Assembly (NCBI RefSeq): GCF_016920785.2
Contig: NW_024609884.1
Span: forward strand, 82,311,647 to 82,375,646
Direction of reading: 5' to 3'
Source: Ixodes scapularis
Taxonomy: Eukaryota; Arthropoda; Arachnida; Ixodida; Ixodidae
DNA: 64,000 nt
Below are positions 11,501 to 21,904 of the stretch, in pieces (position 1 is the stretch's first letter; every line of letters begins with the position of its first letter). A program made the translations under genes and the position numbers. Below the pieces are notes generated by a model, which was not told where the DNA came from, ran no database searches, and saw nothing but the letters and a program-made list of their open reading frames with translations.

Positions 11501-14500
11501 AAAGATCTGTGGAGTCAAACTGGAAATTACTAAAAGACGAATTTAAGCAGTTGATTCTCGATTTGTGCCTCAAATTGTGTTAAAAACGAATGCTGATCAA
11601 CCCTGGTTCACGAATACACTCAGAAAATAAATAATAAAAAAAAGCGTCTCTTTGCCAAAGTTAAAACTCCAACCTTGTATCTGATATGTCAAAGTACTTG
11701 AACTGTTTTTAAGGAATTCAAAAATAGCATAAAAAAGGCGAAGAACAAATACTTCAAGCAAGACCTGCTAAATTTATTATTAGCCAACCCTCGGAAGTTT
11801 TGGAAAACAATATGTCCAAAAAAGGATGACTCTCTCCCTAAACTGAGCAACGACCTCAACGAAGTATTAACAAACCTTGAATAAGCTACCGTCTTTAACA
11901 ACTATTTTTCGTCCGTGTTCACCGTAGAAGACTTACCAGTACCCTGTAATTCGATCTGTAGACCACTTAACATTTCTTGCGAACCTATTGTCTTTGACCG
12001 AAATGGTATCCTCAATGCAATCGAAAAACTCTCCCGCAGCTCAGCCCCTGGCGACGACAGTATTTGCCCTAAACTTCTAAAAATAACAAAGCACCCATAT
12101 CATCTTATCTTCTTTGTAGACTGTTTCAACAATCGCTTGACTCGGCGACCCTCCCGGAGGACTGGAGATTCGGGAGAGTTCTACCTATTTTTAAATCCGG
12201 AAACAAACAGGACTACTCGAATTATAGACCTATATCGCTGACAAGTGTGCCATGCAAAATTTTTGAACATGTCGTCTACTCCCACATCATGAACTATTTG
12301 TCGGAAAATAAATTAATATGTAACAACCAACATGGTTTCAGCTCGGGATATTCATGCGAAACCCAGCTTTTTGAGTTTGTAACAGATTTGCATAACAATT
12401 TTCACTCCTCTAAACCCACTGATGCCATCTTCATCGACTTCTCTAAAGCATTTGACACGGTTCCTCACCAGCGACTTCTATACAAACTTTCTGAACTTAA
12501 CATCCATCCATCTATTATACTCTGGATAGCTGAATTCTTAAATAACCGTAAGCAAACTGTTCACCTTGAGCATGCCAGATCACCAAGCCTGCCTGTACTG
12601 TCGGCCGTCCCCCAGGGCACCGTTCTCGGTCCGCTTTTATTTCTTATATATATTAACGATTTTCCTCACCAGATAACATCATCTATTAGGCTTTCCGCGG
12701 ATGATTGCGTAATTTACCGTCGCCTCACTAACCCTGAAGATTCATTACTACTACAGCAGGATCTAAATGTTCTGTCTCATTGGTGTAACACGTGGCAGAT
12801 GAAGGTCAATGTAACCAAGAGCAAACTTTTAACATTCACTGGTCAGCGATCTCCTATTGTACGTAACTACACCTTACTAACACTACCTCTCGAAAAAGTA
12901 CCAACTTACAAATATTTAGGCGTAACATTTTCTGATGACCTAACTTGGAAGTCGGAATACTCATATTGACAATATAGTGGCAAGTGCATGCAGATCTCTA
13001 GGATACATAAAACGTAACCTATACCCCACTCCCCGTTGTGTTAAACTAACTGCCTATAAGGCTTTCGTCCGATCAAAATTGGACTACGCCAACTTTATTT
13101 GGTGGCCTCATCAATCATATCTCATTACTAAACTCGAATCGGTGCAAAACAAGGCCTCACGTTTTATAACACATGACTACTCGCGAACGTCAAGCGTAAC
13201 TGTACTAAAATTCAACCTTGACCTATGCCCTCTATCTCAAAGAACTCAACTTGCTCGTCTTGTCCTTTTTCACAAAACTTACTATTCCTCTTCTGATTTT
13301 CGAAACACCAACTGTCACCCATCACCTCACATCTCCTTGCGTCATGACCACAGCCTAAAAATTAAACCTCTATTCGCCAGAACTAATAAATTCCAAAATT
13401 CCCCATTTTTCTCTCGCTGTTACTAACTGGAATTCCCTTCCTGAATCCATAGTACGTGAATCTAACCCTAAGACATTCCGTGAACTATGCAAGGCACACC
13501 TGAAAAGCGTTGATCCTTAACATGTTTATCTGTTAATTATTTTTTCTACATGTTATGTTCTGATATCTGTCCTATTAGTTTGTAGTTTTTTGTTTTCTTT
13601 TTGCGTTTTCCTATTGTTTACCTTGTCGTCACACTTTTGCCATCTGTATATGTCATTTGATCCCCCCTCATGTAATGCATTTCATTTGAAATGCCTTTGA
13701 GGTACAATAAACTGAACTGAACTGAACTGGTAAACCAGATTTGCGCAGCTGTATAGTAATTGTCGTTGTCAGTGACGTCGATACGAATTAAGCAATGCGG
13801 AAGCATCTTCAAAAGTAATTGAATTACATTTCTAAGTATTTCTACCCTACTCAAGATACTTTACAGTGAAAGTAACGTGAGTAGTATTTTAAATACTTTA
13901 TGAAGCAGGTATTTAGTAACTTAAATACTTTTATCGAGTATTTTGTCCAACACTGGTGTGACATCACGTATTCCGGGTCAAGTCGTTAAATAAGTTTCAC
14001 AATAGAATAGAGGCTTTCTTTTTTTTCTTTCTCGCTGCGGCCAACGCAACGAACAACTCCTTGAACCGCCCCCCCCCCCCTCCCCCTCCTTGATTTCCAC
14101 TGGCCGTTGTTTGTGACATCACACACATTTTGATTGGCCTCCCGTAGAGAACCTCTGTCGTGTCATTTCAACGGCCGCTGGCCGTTGGTGCGCCGGTGCG
14201 TCGTCCGAACAAAAGCGCACACTTTGAACCCTCAACGGGCCCCGGAAGTCAGAAACGTTCCTAGCTTCTCTGACATCAGGCCAGAATCCTATCTGGTTGG
14301 ACCGCCCTTTACGCAGAATAGTAATTAAACGAACCATTCGATACAGTTGTTCTCCAAGCGTTTTCTACACACGAAGTTGCATAAAAAAATATAGAAATAA
14401 TGACGCAAATTTGTTGTGAAAAGATTGAGCAGGAAGAGACGCTGAAGCTCCGCGCTTACCGACTTCCAGATACTTCTTGGCTCCCGTCGCCTTGAGAAGA

Positions 14501-17195
14501 AGTTGGATCAGTTGGAGTTCACTCGGGTCGCCCATCATTCCTCCCATCGGTAACTTCATAGTTTCCTTTTGTTATGTGTAAAAAAAAAAAAAAAATTAGA
14601 GCTCGCACTGCAATACCTTTACAACCTGGCACTCTCGCGGAGGTTGGGCCTCATTCCAACAAAACAACGGGAAGTATTTCAGAGCTCACTTATATACTAT
14701 ATGTTAGTGACTTCAAAATAGCGGACCTTGGCAATAAAGGTTTAGTTGCGAAGATAAGGCGTGAATTTTTCGAAGGATAAAAACCAGGTCGTCTTTTATT
14801 CCGCAGCTCGCGAAAAACCAATGATTGCGATTTACCAAAAAAACAAAAGCGTGACCAGCGAATGACGACGCGGGCATCACGATTTGGTGCCAAAACAAAG
14901 ATGTGCCCCGAGTCACTGACACGCTCGCGTACCCAGAAACTCCGCGCACGCAGACCGCATTCAAATGACCTGTAGGTCGTCATTCACCGGTTCATCTCAG
15001 CAAGTCGCAACGTTGTATTTGATAGTGTTGAGAGAAACAGGGCCCTGAAACCAAATCGTGACGAATGGCTAGATACGAGCGGGCAGGTCCTAAATCCCGA
15101 GCCCGACCCGAGCTCGTCCCGACCCCGTTCCGACCCCGTTCTGACCCCGTTCCAACCCTGGCCCGACCTAACCCGATAGTCGGATCGTGCTCGAGACAAG
15201 TTCGAGCCGATTTGTAGTAATGCTGGGCTTGATTGAGGAACCGGGACCCGGCCAACCCGGTTTTGCCATGTGTAAGAATGTAAATTTGAGAACCCCGTCA
15301 GTTCTCTACAGAACCTCTGAAAGCGCGAAAGGTAGCGTACGTATCGGGTGCTGCGGGTTATGACACAGGAAATGTGTAGTTTTGACCGTTCGGCTGCACC
15401 CTGGCCCAGCCGAACGCTTTCCGACGCGCTTTCCGATACGCTTTCCGACGCGCGGAAAGCGTATCACAGGCCACGTCCACAGAACGGGATTGCCATCCGC
15501 TGCGTCCGGACGTAAGGTGAAACGGGGTATAGGCGGGTTCTTCTTTTATAGATGAAAGGCTAGTGACGTCACTCCTCATGTCGCAAGCTGCCGTCGCCGC
15601 TGCAGCAGGCGCCGTTATCAACCATTATACGGTTCGCACTTCACACGAGGGCTTCGAATGACGTCAACCCTTTTCGAAGCAGCTGCAAACCTAATCTTTA
15701 CGGGAACGCGTGGGAGGGTGTTCGTATTGGTCACACGCGCCTTATCATGAATCATGTGGTTTTGATGCTTGTTCTGTGGTTTTCTTTATTGAAACGGATA
15801 CTGAGCTGCATGCTGCATGCCATGATTCCAAAGGAGATATGCTGTTTTCCCTTCAATTGTTCGCCGGGGGTTTTCTGCTTACAACGACGACACGAAACTT
15901 TCCTTGGCTGGTAGAGGTATACTGCTTCGCTGTAAAACCGAAGCGGTTCGTGAACACAACCAACGCTCATCTCTTTGAGTGGGCTGCATAACAAAATTGA
16001 AGTTTGACTACACACTGCGCAACACACCTTGTTGTGTTTGCGCACACGTACAGCTGCCGTCAAAGCAGTATTCTGTTGTATTACTCCTGTATTCTGTTGT
16101 ATTCACTCCCACTTGGGCCATCATGGTCTGCAGTATGGTATACAAAAAAAAAATTAAAAATAAATAAACGTTGGAATGGTGTGTGCGTTGAACGGTACTT
16201 TGAACCTGACATTAACATGCTTGGATTCAGATTGATTCAGCCTCGACAATATCGGTGCCTCGGTATTCGCTGTTCTCCTTCTGTAAATGACAATGATTGG
16301 CCCTTCGCGTGCTCTCCAGGAAAGTAGACGCTCAGGATTTGTTCGTGGGGAAGGCTGATACCATCTGGGCAAACTTTCGGTACAGTTATGCCTAGCAAAT
16401 TCGGCCAGCAGGCAAGTTACATAGTCAGCAGCCTCACCTCGATCAGCTTCTCTTGGGCAGGGTGCAGAGACAGGGAGTGCTTCCGAACATACATTGACGC
16501 CTCATCACTGACGAAGCCGCTTTTTATCGCGTGGTACATACCCTGAAAAAGAAATAGCTGTTAATATACCGTTTCAGTTGCACCTGCACGTACAATCAGC
16601 GGCAATGTAAGCTGCCCAGTTTAGTGCTATCCGAAAGAGGTCAAATACTGCTTGGGGTGCCTCCGGCACGCTACGCTATTTTTTTTTTCTTTATTGATTT
16701 GTTTATACTGCGAGCTCAATTGGGGCCATTGCAGGAGTGTAAAATATCGGTTAAAATAAATCAATATTCAAGAACAAAAAAATATCGATTTAACAATCGC
16801 CCATCAAGGCAAGGTAAGTTTCCCTATTTTTAATCTAAAGTCGTCATAGCGAAGCATACCTATAGATCTATCGACACTGTACCATAATTCAATAGTGCGA
16901 GGGTCAAAATAATTTGTAAAACAATTAATATGAGAATAAAAGGCAACAATGTTCAAAGGATGCCACCATCTGGTGCGAGTGACATCCGTGAAATTAATGT
17001 TGTTTATGCGCTGGATGCCACCATCCCCATGAACTATATCATTAAACATTTGGAGCCGCTCCACAGTTCGCCTGAAAGATAAAGATTTAATTCCAAACAT
17101 TGTCATAGCAGACGATGGTGAGAAATTTCGATCATACCTATAGTACAGTGGCTTAAAGGGGGTAGTGTAGTTACCGCGTAGCCTCCACCATGCAT
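5449..17195 (-). CDS. class-I SAM-dependent O-methyltransferase (COMT-domain family), exons 1-4, 3' part outside the window
   Basis: Four minus-strand exons join in phase: 17175-17195, 16438-16542, 14460-14565 and 5449-5567. They encode 117 residues that begin MHGGGYA. All introns are GT-AG. Family hallmarks appear in order: an N-terminal YVRKHSLSLHPAQEKLIE helix, the KLPMGGMMGDPSELQ segment, then SAM-binding motif I (KKYLEVGVFTGCSALA), PPDGKVVGLDV with its acidic residue, and the YVDVGRPFWKE helix. This order is that of caffeoyl-CoA/catechol-type O-methyltransferases (COMTD1-like in animals). The family transfers methyl groups from SAM, usually to catechols, with a divalent metal. The substrate here is unknown. 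The metal-binding C-terminal half (about 100 residues) was not found between 1 and 5448 and should lie left of the window. Unlike COMTD1, this start gives no N-terminal membrane segment. The introns (632, 1872, 8892 bp) are packed with transposons. Confidence 0.88.
5568..6789. other. intron 3 sequence without recognised element
   Basis: No gene was seen. It contains short tandem GGGACCATTT-type motifs at 6360-6430 and an A run at 6453-6470. Confidence 0.4.
6790..7751. mobile_element. hAT-like non-autonomous element with GATAC-rich ends
   Basis: The ends are CAAGGCTGGGCAG (left) and CTGCCCAGCCCTG (right). They are flanked by GCTGGCAG (6782-6789) and GCTGGCAC (7752-7759), a 7-of-8 match to an 8-bp target duplication. 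Subterminal regions repeat GATAC/GTATC motifs on both sides. No coding capacity was seen. Confidence 0.7.
8865..9335 (-). other. possible exons of an unrecognised gene inside the hAT-like element
   Basis: The minus strand has an ATG-led segment MTEYGDSVRLEFVFS ending at a strong donor (TCGG|GTGAGT, about 9230). A CTTCAG acceptor at about 9145 follows, giving AQKLKWVKLAFPDDC in phase and another donor (TTTCGG|GTGAGA). A longer open frame lies to the left (8835-9030). I do not recognise the protein. It could be a captured host exon set or cargo of the DNA transposon. A chance match is also possible. Confidence 0.25.
9352..10171. mobile_element. hAT-like non-autonomous element with TTTAGCGAC repeats
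   Basis: It starts CAGTGTTGCCATTT and ends AGATGGCAACACTG, with exact 8-bp target duplications CTTGGAGC at 9344-9351 and 10172-10179. Subterminal TTTAGCGAC repeats occur on both sides. No transposase was seen. It is nested inside the 7984-13955 element. Confidence 0.85.
10227..10617 (+). repeat. tRNA-headed composite repeat, copy 1
   Basis: It begins with a tRNA-like head: A-box-like TGGCCGAATGG and B-box-like GGGTTCGATTCC. A 300-bp body follows, ending GGGCACAAGTTCGCCCCATTAAACG, then GTCATTCCTGACA. The same head and body recur at 22228-22598. The body resembles the 3' end of an LTR (ATTAAA signal, terminal ...GACA), so this may be a SINE with an LTR-derived body or a tRNA-like sequence next to a solo LTR. 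Confidence 0.5.
10700..11583 (+). pseudogene. LINE endonuclease domain (broken)
   Basis: An apurinic-type endonuclease of the exonuclease-endonuclease-phosphatase fold. It keeps the catalytic-site motifs GTETWL, GGDFN and SDHN. A stop after GEVLLSQ and a T-run frameshift near 11000 split it into three open pieces. Confidence 0.8.
11915..13530 (+). pseudogene. LINE reverse transcriptase (broken)
   Basis: Open pieces at 11915-12241, 12247-12969 and 12977-13426 together cover RT motifs 0-7, thumb and C-terminal tail (WNSLPES, then SNPKTFRELCKAHLKS). One frameshift falls in the LPEDW-like segment near 12140 and another near 12967. Confidence 0.85.
14460..14565 (-). CDS. O-methyltransferase coding exon 3
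   Basis: 106 bp with an AAAAG acceptor preceded by a pyrimidine tract (a run of A on the plus strand at 14581-14595) and a donor GTCG|GTAAGC. It encodes ETMKLPMGGMMGDPSELQ through YLEV and the first base of the glycine in motif I. Confidence 0.88.
14995..15260. repeat. CCCGACCC-rich short tandem repeat
   Basis: Reiterated CCCGACCCCGTTC-type motifs at 15100-15170 and GGGACCCGG at 15240. This is typical of DNA-transposon subterminal repeats, but no matching opposite end was found. Confidence 0.4.
16438..16542 (-). CDS. O-methyltransferase coding exon 2
   Basis: 35 codons between a TTTTTCAG acceptor and a GAG|GTGAGG donor, phase 0 at both ends. It encodes the N-terminal cap of the methyltransferase fold, including YVRKHSLSLHPAQ. 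Confidence 0.88.
16683..17165 (-). mobile_element. CR1-type LINE 3' fragment in O-methyltransferase intron 1
   Basis: The minus-strand translation shows a LINE reverse-transcriptase C-terminus (GIKSLSFRRTVERL, then TRTRWWHPLNI, then FDPRTIELWYSV). A 3' tail with A-rich TAAAT-type repeats ends near 16683. It fills almost all of the 632-bp intron 1, yet both splice sites stay intact. It is heavily 5'-truncated. Confidence 0.7.
17175..17195 (-). CDS. O-methyltransferase coding exon 1
   Basis: The first coding exon encodes MHGGGYA and ends at a GT donor (GCG|GTAACT) in phase 0. The reading frame is open upstream of this ATG, so a longer N-terminus cannot be excluded. A different frame from the upstream ATG at 17265 does not join exon 2. 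Confidence 0.65.
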
Positions 17196-17357
17196 TGAGA
17201 ACGGCCGCTCCTTGGAAGACGGTGTAGGTGGCGTTTCGATCCGCAGCTCCGTTGGGTGCCTCCATCGGCCGGCAGATAGAGGCACCCTAACACGCTTCAT
17301 AACTATTATAAATATCTCAAAAACCATTATTTGTTTCCAGTGAACTTCCAAGGACAT

Positions 17358-19860
17358 GGTTTGTGTTCGTAGCTGAATAAAAATGTGAAACTAGCAGACG
17401 GCAATGTAGTCGACAGCATAGAGTTATTACAATAGACGCTAGAGGTTCAGCTGGCGCTAGTGTCTACGGGACTTCAGGTTGCAAATTGAAGCAGACAGCA
17501 TGCAGTCTACATTTCCAGCCTCCCCGTGTATTCCTATAAGAAAACGCACGTGAATTTTGTCTCTTCGCCGGAAAATAACATGAATAATTTTTGTCATTTC
17601 GGTTGTACCGGATAGTATGTACCTTTATTGGTATTGTGAAAGTGTAATTGCTTTAGTTACAGCATTTTTCTTTACCGCTGAACGATGTTAAACTTCGCTC
17701 TATTTCAGGCCCAAACCAGATCTGTTTCAAGGAAGGTATGTGAAAACGAGCGCCGATTCTAAGCAAACTAACGATCGAAAGGAATGTATATTGTGTTCAA
17801 GGTTTGCTAGCATTTCGATGGTGCTTATATATTGCTAATATGCCCGTCCTGTCATTGGATGAAAATGACTCCGTCGTGCATCTTTACGGGCGGTTAAAAA
17901 CATTCAAAATGTAAAGAACACGTGAGCTACGAAACGTGTGTCTTTATTATTTCCTATTTCGGGCAGTTTTTATCGGGCGCCTGCTCTCTGCCTCCCCCTA
18001 TTTGCAAAGATTTGGAGCGTGCGGGTGATGATTTGAACCCAGAACAAGCATCTTCGCACATATTCATGAACAGAAAGAATAAAACAGTACTTATTTATTG
18101 CAAATTTGACTATATTACGTGGCTTTCAATTTATTTTGATCGTCTGCGTGCACAAGAAGTTACTTATCCAGTGTTACTGCGTAGTTCTTGCCGTCTCCCT
18201 TGGTTTTCCAGATGTAATTCGTTCGTTTGGCACGTATATCCCCCATGCTGGAAATCGTCGACGTCGTGTTCGCGCTAACAGTGTCCGACAGTGCACATAA
18301 ATACACGTACGAAGTGGCTTTTAACACCGCTTTTCATGCCACGAATTTCAAATAAAAATGCTGTAACTGACCAATATTTCGTCTGAGTGACTGAGAAATG
18401 TTATAATGTGCCTAGTACGTAGAAATTATTCGTGATATTGTCTCTTATAATCGAGCGCAGAGAGAAAATGCCCTCGCTTTTTCCATAGAAATGCATTACC
18501 GGAAATCAATTTCTGACTGCTTGCTGTCTGCTTCAAAATGCAACAGCACACTATAGCGCCACCTGAGCCTCTAGCGTTTATTGTAATAACTCTATGGCCA
18601 ACAGCTGCGAATCGGCCGGAGCTCGCCAGAGCCAAGCTGGCCAAGCGGCCAAGCCGGAGCCATAGCCGGAACGACGGTGCTGCAGCGCCAGCGCCACCCG
18701 CGGCCGTCTTCCAACGCTGTGCCACTTCTCCGGTTTCGTTCGTTACACTACCCCTTTAGGCTAATGTACCTAGAGTAAATAAACCTAACAGCCTTAGCCT
18801 GGATTGAATTAAAAAGATTGTTCACTTTTTTTTTTCTTTTTTTTTTTTAGATATGGATGTTAGACAACAGATCTAAATTGGCCGAAGGAGGATTTTAAAA
18901 ACCTCTTTAGGGAGAACATTTCAACGTACGTTTGGCATACCCTAGCTTCCTAAGGGAAAGAGAACATATGAAGTTAAAGTACTTGTCTCATTTAAGAGAA
19001 TATCGCAGCTCCCCAGGCCCCATGCATTTCCAATAGCAACGTTTTAATCCGACTGCTCAGAAACCACCGGACGGATTGACTTAGGGAATGTTTTGTTCGA
19101 AATATAATACGAAATTCCATGCGGTCGCACATTTCCCGGTTGGATGCCTAGAGTTTATTTACGGGAGCTTGAATTCCCTTCAAACTGGCACCCTTTTCAA
19201 CTTGCCATTCATTTGCACTTCTGTAGAAAACAGAGTAACACCAATACATTTTCTGACACCGCGTTGCGCACGGTAATTTTTTTTTCTTAACCTATCTCCA
19301 ACAAGAAATTCATTTCATGCATTTCAATTGGGAAATAAAAGGATCAAGTTTGCGCTCCGGTGAAAGCCTGAAAATTGCCTCCCCGATAGATTTTATCGTC
19401 TATTCCGTGGCCCCATCTGTGAAAAACCATTCATCGTTACAAAATAACAAACAGCGCGCGCAAAAAAAAAAAAAAAAAAAAAGAAATATAACAAACGCTT
19501 GCGATTCCTAGTTCGCCAAAGGAACGAATCATTTTTCTTTCAACGTTTATAGCAGCTTGCATGGAGAAGCGTGCACGAAGTTTCATTATACAAGCACTTA
19601 AAAAAATTAGGGCTCCCATCCAGGCTGTGAAGGGGGTTGGTCAGCAAGGCTGTGGCATCACCTGCTACGATTGCCTACTGCACAAAATACCGCCGCCGGT
19701 CGCAGCACGCCGCCGCCGGTCGCAGCACGCCGCCGCTGGTCGTATAGCCGTTTCTTTTCCCTTTGCCGCTCATAGTATTCACGCTGCTCCTCGGGAGTCC
19801 TAACTATGCGTGGCCTATTCATCGCTGTGGTGCAGCAACAATGAAATCAGCTGCTATACT
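17358..19860. other. upstream region of the O-methyltransferase gene, no gene seen
   Basis: Only short ORFs without recognisable domains. It should contain the methyltransferase promoter, but no core motif could be fixed by eye. Confidence 0.4.
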
Positions 19861-20317
19861 CCGTTTCATCTTACGTTTAAAGGGCAACTCCGGCCAAAAC
19901 TCAAAATGAAAGAAATTGCTGGTATCGCTGTAGTGACACAAAATACGACCCCAGCCAAAATATTACGTCCGTGGGACGCCGCATTCTCAACTAATGCCGA
20001 TAATAAAAATGTGGTCGACCCACGAGCCGCTGCTCCTTAGCGGGCGGCCAGCGGGTTGCCGATCGCTAAAGCAACATTGGGCCGTGACGTCAGTATCGTC
20101 CTCCTTTTTTCCTCCGGTCCGGGCGTTGCGCGGAGTGCGTTTCTTTGAGCCGCTACCACCGCTACTTCGGCTTGTGATTGGCGTGTTTAGCCGTTGCTTT
20201 TGTCTGTAGCCCGTGTAGCTTCGGCACAGTCTTTTGTTTATTTGCTTGTGTGGACTCCAAGACTCGCTTTAGCGAGCAACTCGGTGCGCCCAAGACTGCC
20301 CAGCTGTTCCTCGAAAG

Positions 20318-20480
20318 ATGCCGAGTACAACTTGTAGCGCTGTGGGCTGCTCAAAAAACCCGCTGCGCAACACGGAGGTGCTTTTTCACAAGTTTCCAAC
20401 AGACAAGAAATCGGAGAAGGTGTGGGTGAACGCTGTTCGACGAGTGAACTTTGGATTTCGGCTTTTACGCGCCCGACGAA
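20318..20480 (+). CDS. THAP zinc-finger N-terminal exon or remnant
   Basis: The plus-strand ORF begins MPSTTCSAVGCSKNP and continues VLFHKFPTDKK, W-x-x-A-x-R. This is the first half of a THAP (C2CH) DNA-binding domain, with the Cys-x4-Cys pair and the HKFP motif. The second half (W-x-P, then C-x-x-H) is missing: the frame runs into a lysine-rich tract and then the palindrome. THAP domains occur in host regulators and in P-element transposases. The missing downstream part suggests a transposon exon or a broken gene. Confidence 0.55.
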
Positions 20481-20636
20481 AAAAGAAAAAAAAAACAGAC
20501 GTGTACAGCCCAGCACACCTGTGTTCGAGCGCAAAGGCTCGCGCCGGAGAGCCTCAAAGCTGCATGTCTGGGACTGACCTCCAGCGCGAAAGCGAGAGGG
20601 CCCCCACTACTGTACGTCACTGGCAGCGCGGCGTAG

Positions 20637-20888
20637 ATCAATGCCTCTCCATCCACGGAGCCCCGATGCAATTTAGGCCTAGCGACGAGTACGGAAGACC
20701 GCACACACGGCGGCAGACGCCAAGTACGGCACCGAACGACTTCACTCGTTTTCCAGTCGCTATAGCGACTGGAAAACGAGTGAAGTCGTTCGGTGCCGTA
20801 CTTGGCGTCTGCCGCCGTGTGTGCGGTCTTCCGTACTCGTCGCTAGGCCTAAATTGCATCGGGGCTCCGTGGATGGAGAGGCATTGAT
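20637..20888. repeat. 252-bp perfect palindrome without spacer
   Basis: The two 126-bp arms are exact reverse complements around the centre between 20762 and 20763 (CGCTATAGCG). The first mismatch on the outside is 20636/20889. Both strands therefore encode the same 80-residue stretch, which is an artefact of the symmetry. Confidence 0.95.
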
Positions 20889-20895
20889 AGCTTTT

Positions 20896-20986
20896 GGGTA
20901 TACAAGCGACGAGTACGGCATAGCGCATGCACGGCGGCGGCCGCCGAGTACGGCAGCGTTCGAGTTCACCGGTTTTCCAGTCGCTA
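20896..20986 (+). repeat. diverged third copy of the palindrome arm
   Basis: From CGACGAGTACGG to TTTTCCAGTCGCTAG, this stretch repeats the inner 90 bp of the left arm in direct orientation with about 20% differences. The palindrome therefore arose from a pre-existing repeat unit. Confidence 0.75.
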
Positions 20987-21269
20987 GCTTTCGGGTATAC
21001 GCACTAACTCTTGCTACATACACTGGATAACTACCACGTATACCGGATTAAAATAAAATCAGCTTACCTCCTATCTTTAGACGGCTAGCGCAGCAGAGGT
21101 AGGTGCCGCTCGGCTTGCGTACTCGTTGAACGAGAACGACCCTGACGTCACGTTCACATAGCGGCTGATTTCCAGTGTTGCCTAGGCCTCGAGTGGCTAG
21201 TTTCGGCTTTGTTGGCCGCGCCCGAAACAAAACTTTGAGGCGTCGATATCTTTAAAACACTTCTGTAGA

Positions 21270-21293
21270 GGGGGGGGGGGGGGGGGGGGGGGG
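21270..21293. repeat. G homopolymer run
   Basis: An uninterrupted G run. The proline- or glycine-rich reading frames over it are artefacts. Confidence 0.9.
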
Positions 21294-21344
21294 GCGCTCG
21301 AAAGCATGCTTCAAAAGCTCCGGTGCGCGGAACACGGTAAAGGT

Positions 21345-21880
21345 TTGCAAATTAAAAGTCAGCGAAACAGACGGGACGGAAGAAAGGAGACAAACAGTCG
21401 CTGAACTTACAACTGAAGTTTTAATCGTCAAGGCGCAGCCTACCTCCATAATCTCTCTGGTCAGGTCATTGGCACTTCTTTTAATGACAGTACTTTTTTT
21501 TTTTTAAATTCCGCATCACACGCACAGTCACGACAATGAATGCTCAAAAGTCCTGATACTACCCTGTTTACACTGTAAACATGTTCTCTTAACCTATCAT
21601 TCAGGTTCAGGCATCTGCCCGTCTGGCCTACGTATTGTTTACCACAGGATGGCGGAATGGCGTAAACAACTTTTTCTGTATAATCAACAAACCCATTTCG
21701 ATGCTTGTCTGGACACTCCGGAAACCTCCCGGCAGAATGACTGACAGTTCTGCAAAGCTTAGACAACTTATTCAGGGCAGTGGAGACTGCGTGTATACCC
21801 ACTTTCCTATTTTCTTTGCGCCATGGGAAACTCTATTCTCTATGTAAATACGGGACCACAAGAACTTTGTTTCTATTTTC
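21345..21880 (-). mobile_element. Penelope-like element 3' fragment with GIY-YIG domain
   Basis: The minus-strand translation reads NKLSKLCR, then KVVYAIPPSCGKQYVGQTGR, then RLREH and IHCRDCAC. This is the GIY-YIG endonuclease signature found at the C-terminus of Penelope-like retroelement proteins. A run of T at 21493-21506 causes a lysine-rich frameshift. The upstream linker (VVPYLHR, HGAKKIGK) is split over two frames, so the copy is dead. No reverse transcriptase is left. Confidence 0.75.
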
Positions 21881-21904
21881 TTTATGAGTGTTTTTTTACA
21901 TTTG

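Larger units (their letters stand above)
10661..13735 (+). mobile_element. CR1/Jockey-like non-LTR retrotransposon, degenerate
   Basis: Endonuclease motifs: NSRSLLPK, GTETWL, YRPPG, GGDFNCPG and SDHNTVLVEM. Reverse-transcriptase motifs: APGDDSICPKLL, AIFIDFSKAFDTVPH, VPQGTVLGPLLFL, then LSADDCVIY and a C-terminus with WNSLPES. The catalytic box is SADD in place of the usual FADD or YADD, with both aspartates kept. Frameshifts or stops at about 10863, 11000 (in a T run), 11583, 12120-12180, 12967 and 13425 break the frame. The 3' end has AATAAA followed by a short tandem of ACTGA units (13707-13732). ORF1 was not found, so the copy is 5'-truncated or starts in ORF2. Confidence 0.88.
7984..13955. 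mobile_element. large hAT-like element hosting a nested hAT and a nested LINE
   Basis: Identical 8-bp flanks GTGTGACA lie at 7976-7983 and 13956-13963. The ends are CAGACATGTG (left) and CCAACACTG (right), a degenerate CAG-type terminal repeat. Both subterminal regions (7995-8150 and 13810-13950) are rich in AAGTATTT/AAATACTT motifs. The 5.97-kb interior is inflated by a second hAT-like element (9352-10171), a tRNA-headed repeat (10227-10617) and a CR1-type LINE (10661-13735). All of it sits in intron 3 of the methyltransferase gene. Confidence 0.65.

Noticed and set aside
17103..17357. Longer N-terminus of the methyltransferase from upstream frames
   Set aside because: The frame is open, but the upstream residues show no family similarity and the MHGGGYA ATG gives a clean phase-0 exon.
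20318..20928. Identical 80-residue ORF on both strands
   Set aside because: A necessary result of the perfect palindrome; no sign of a protein.
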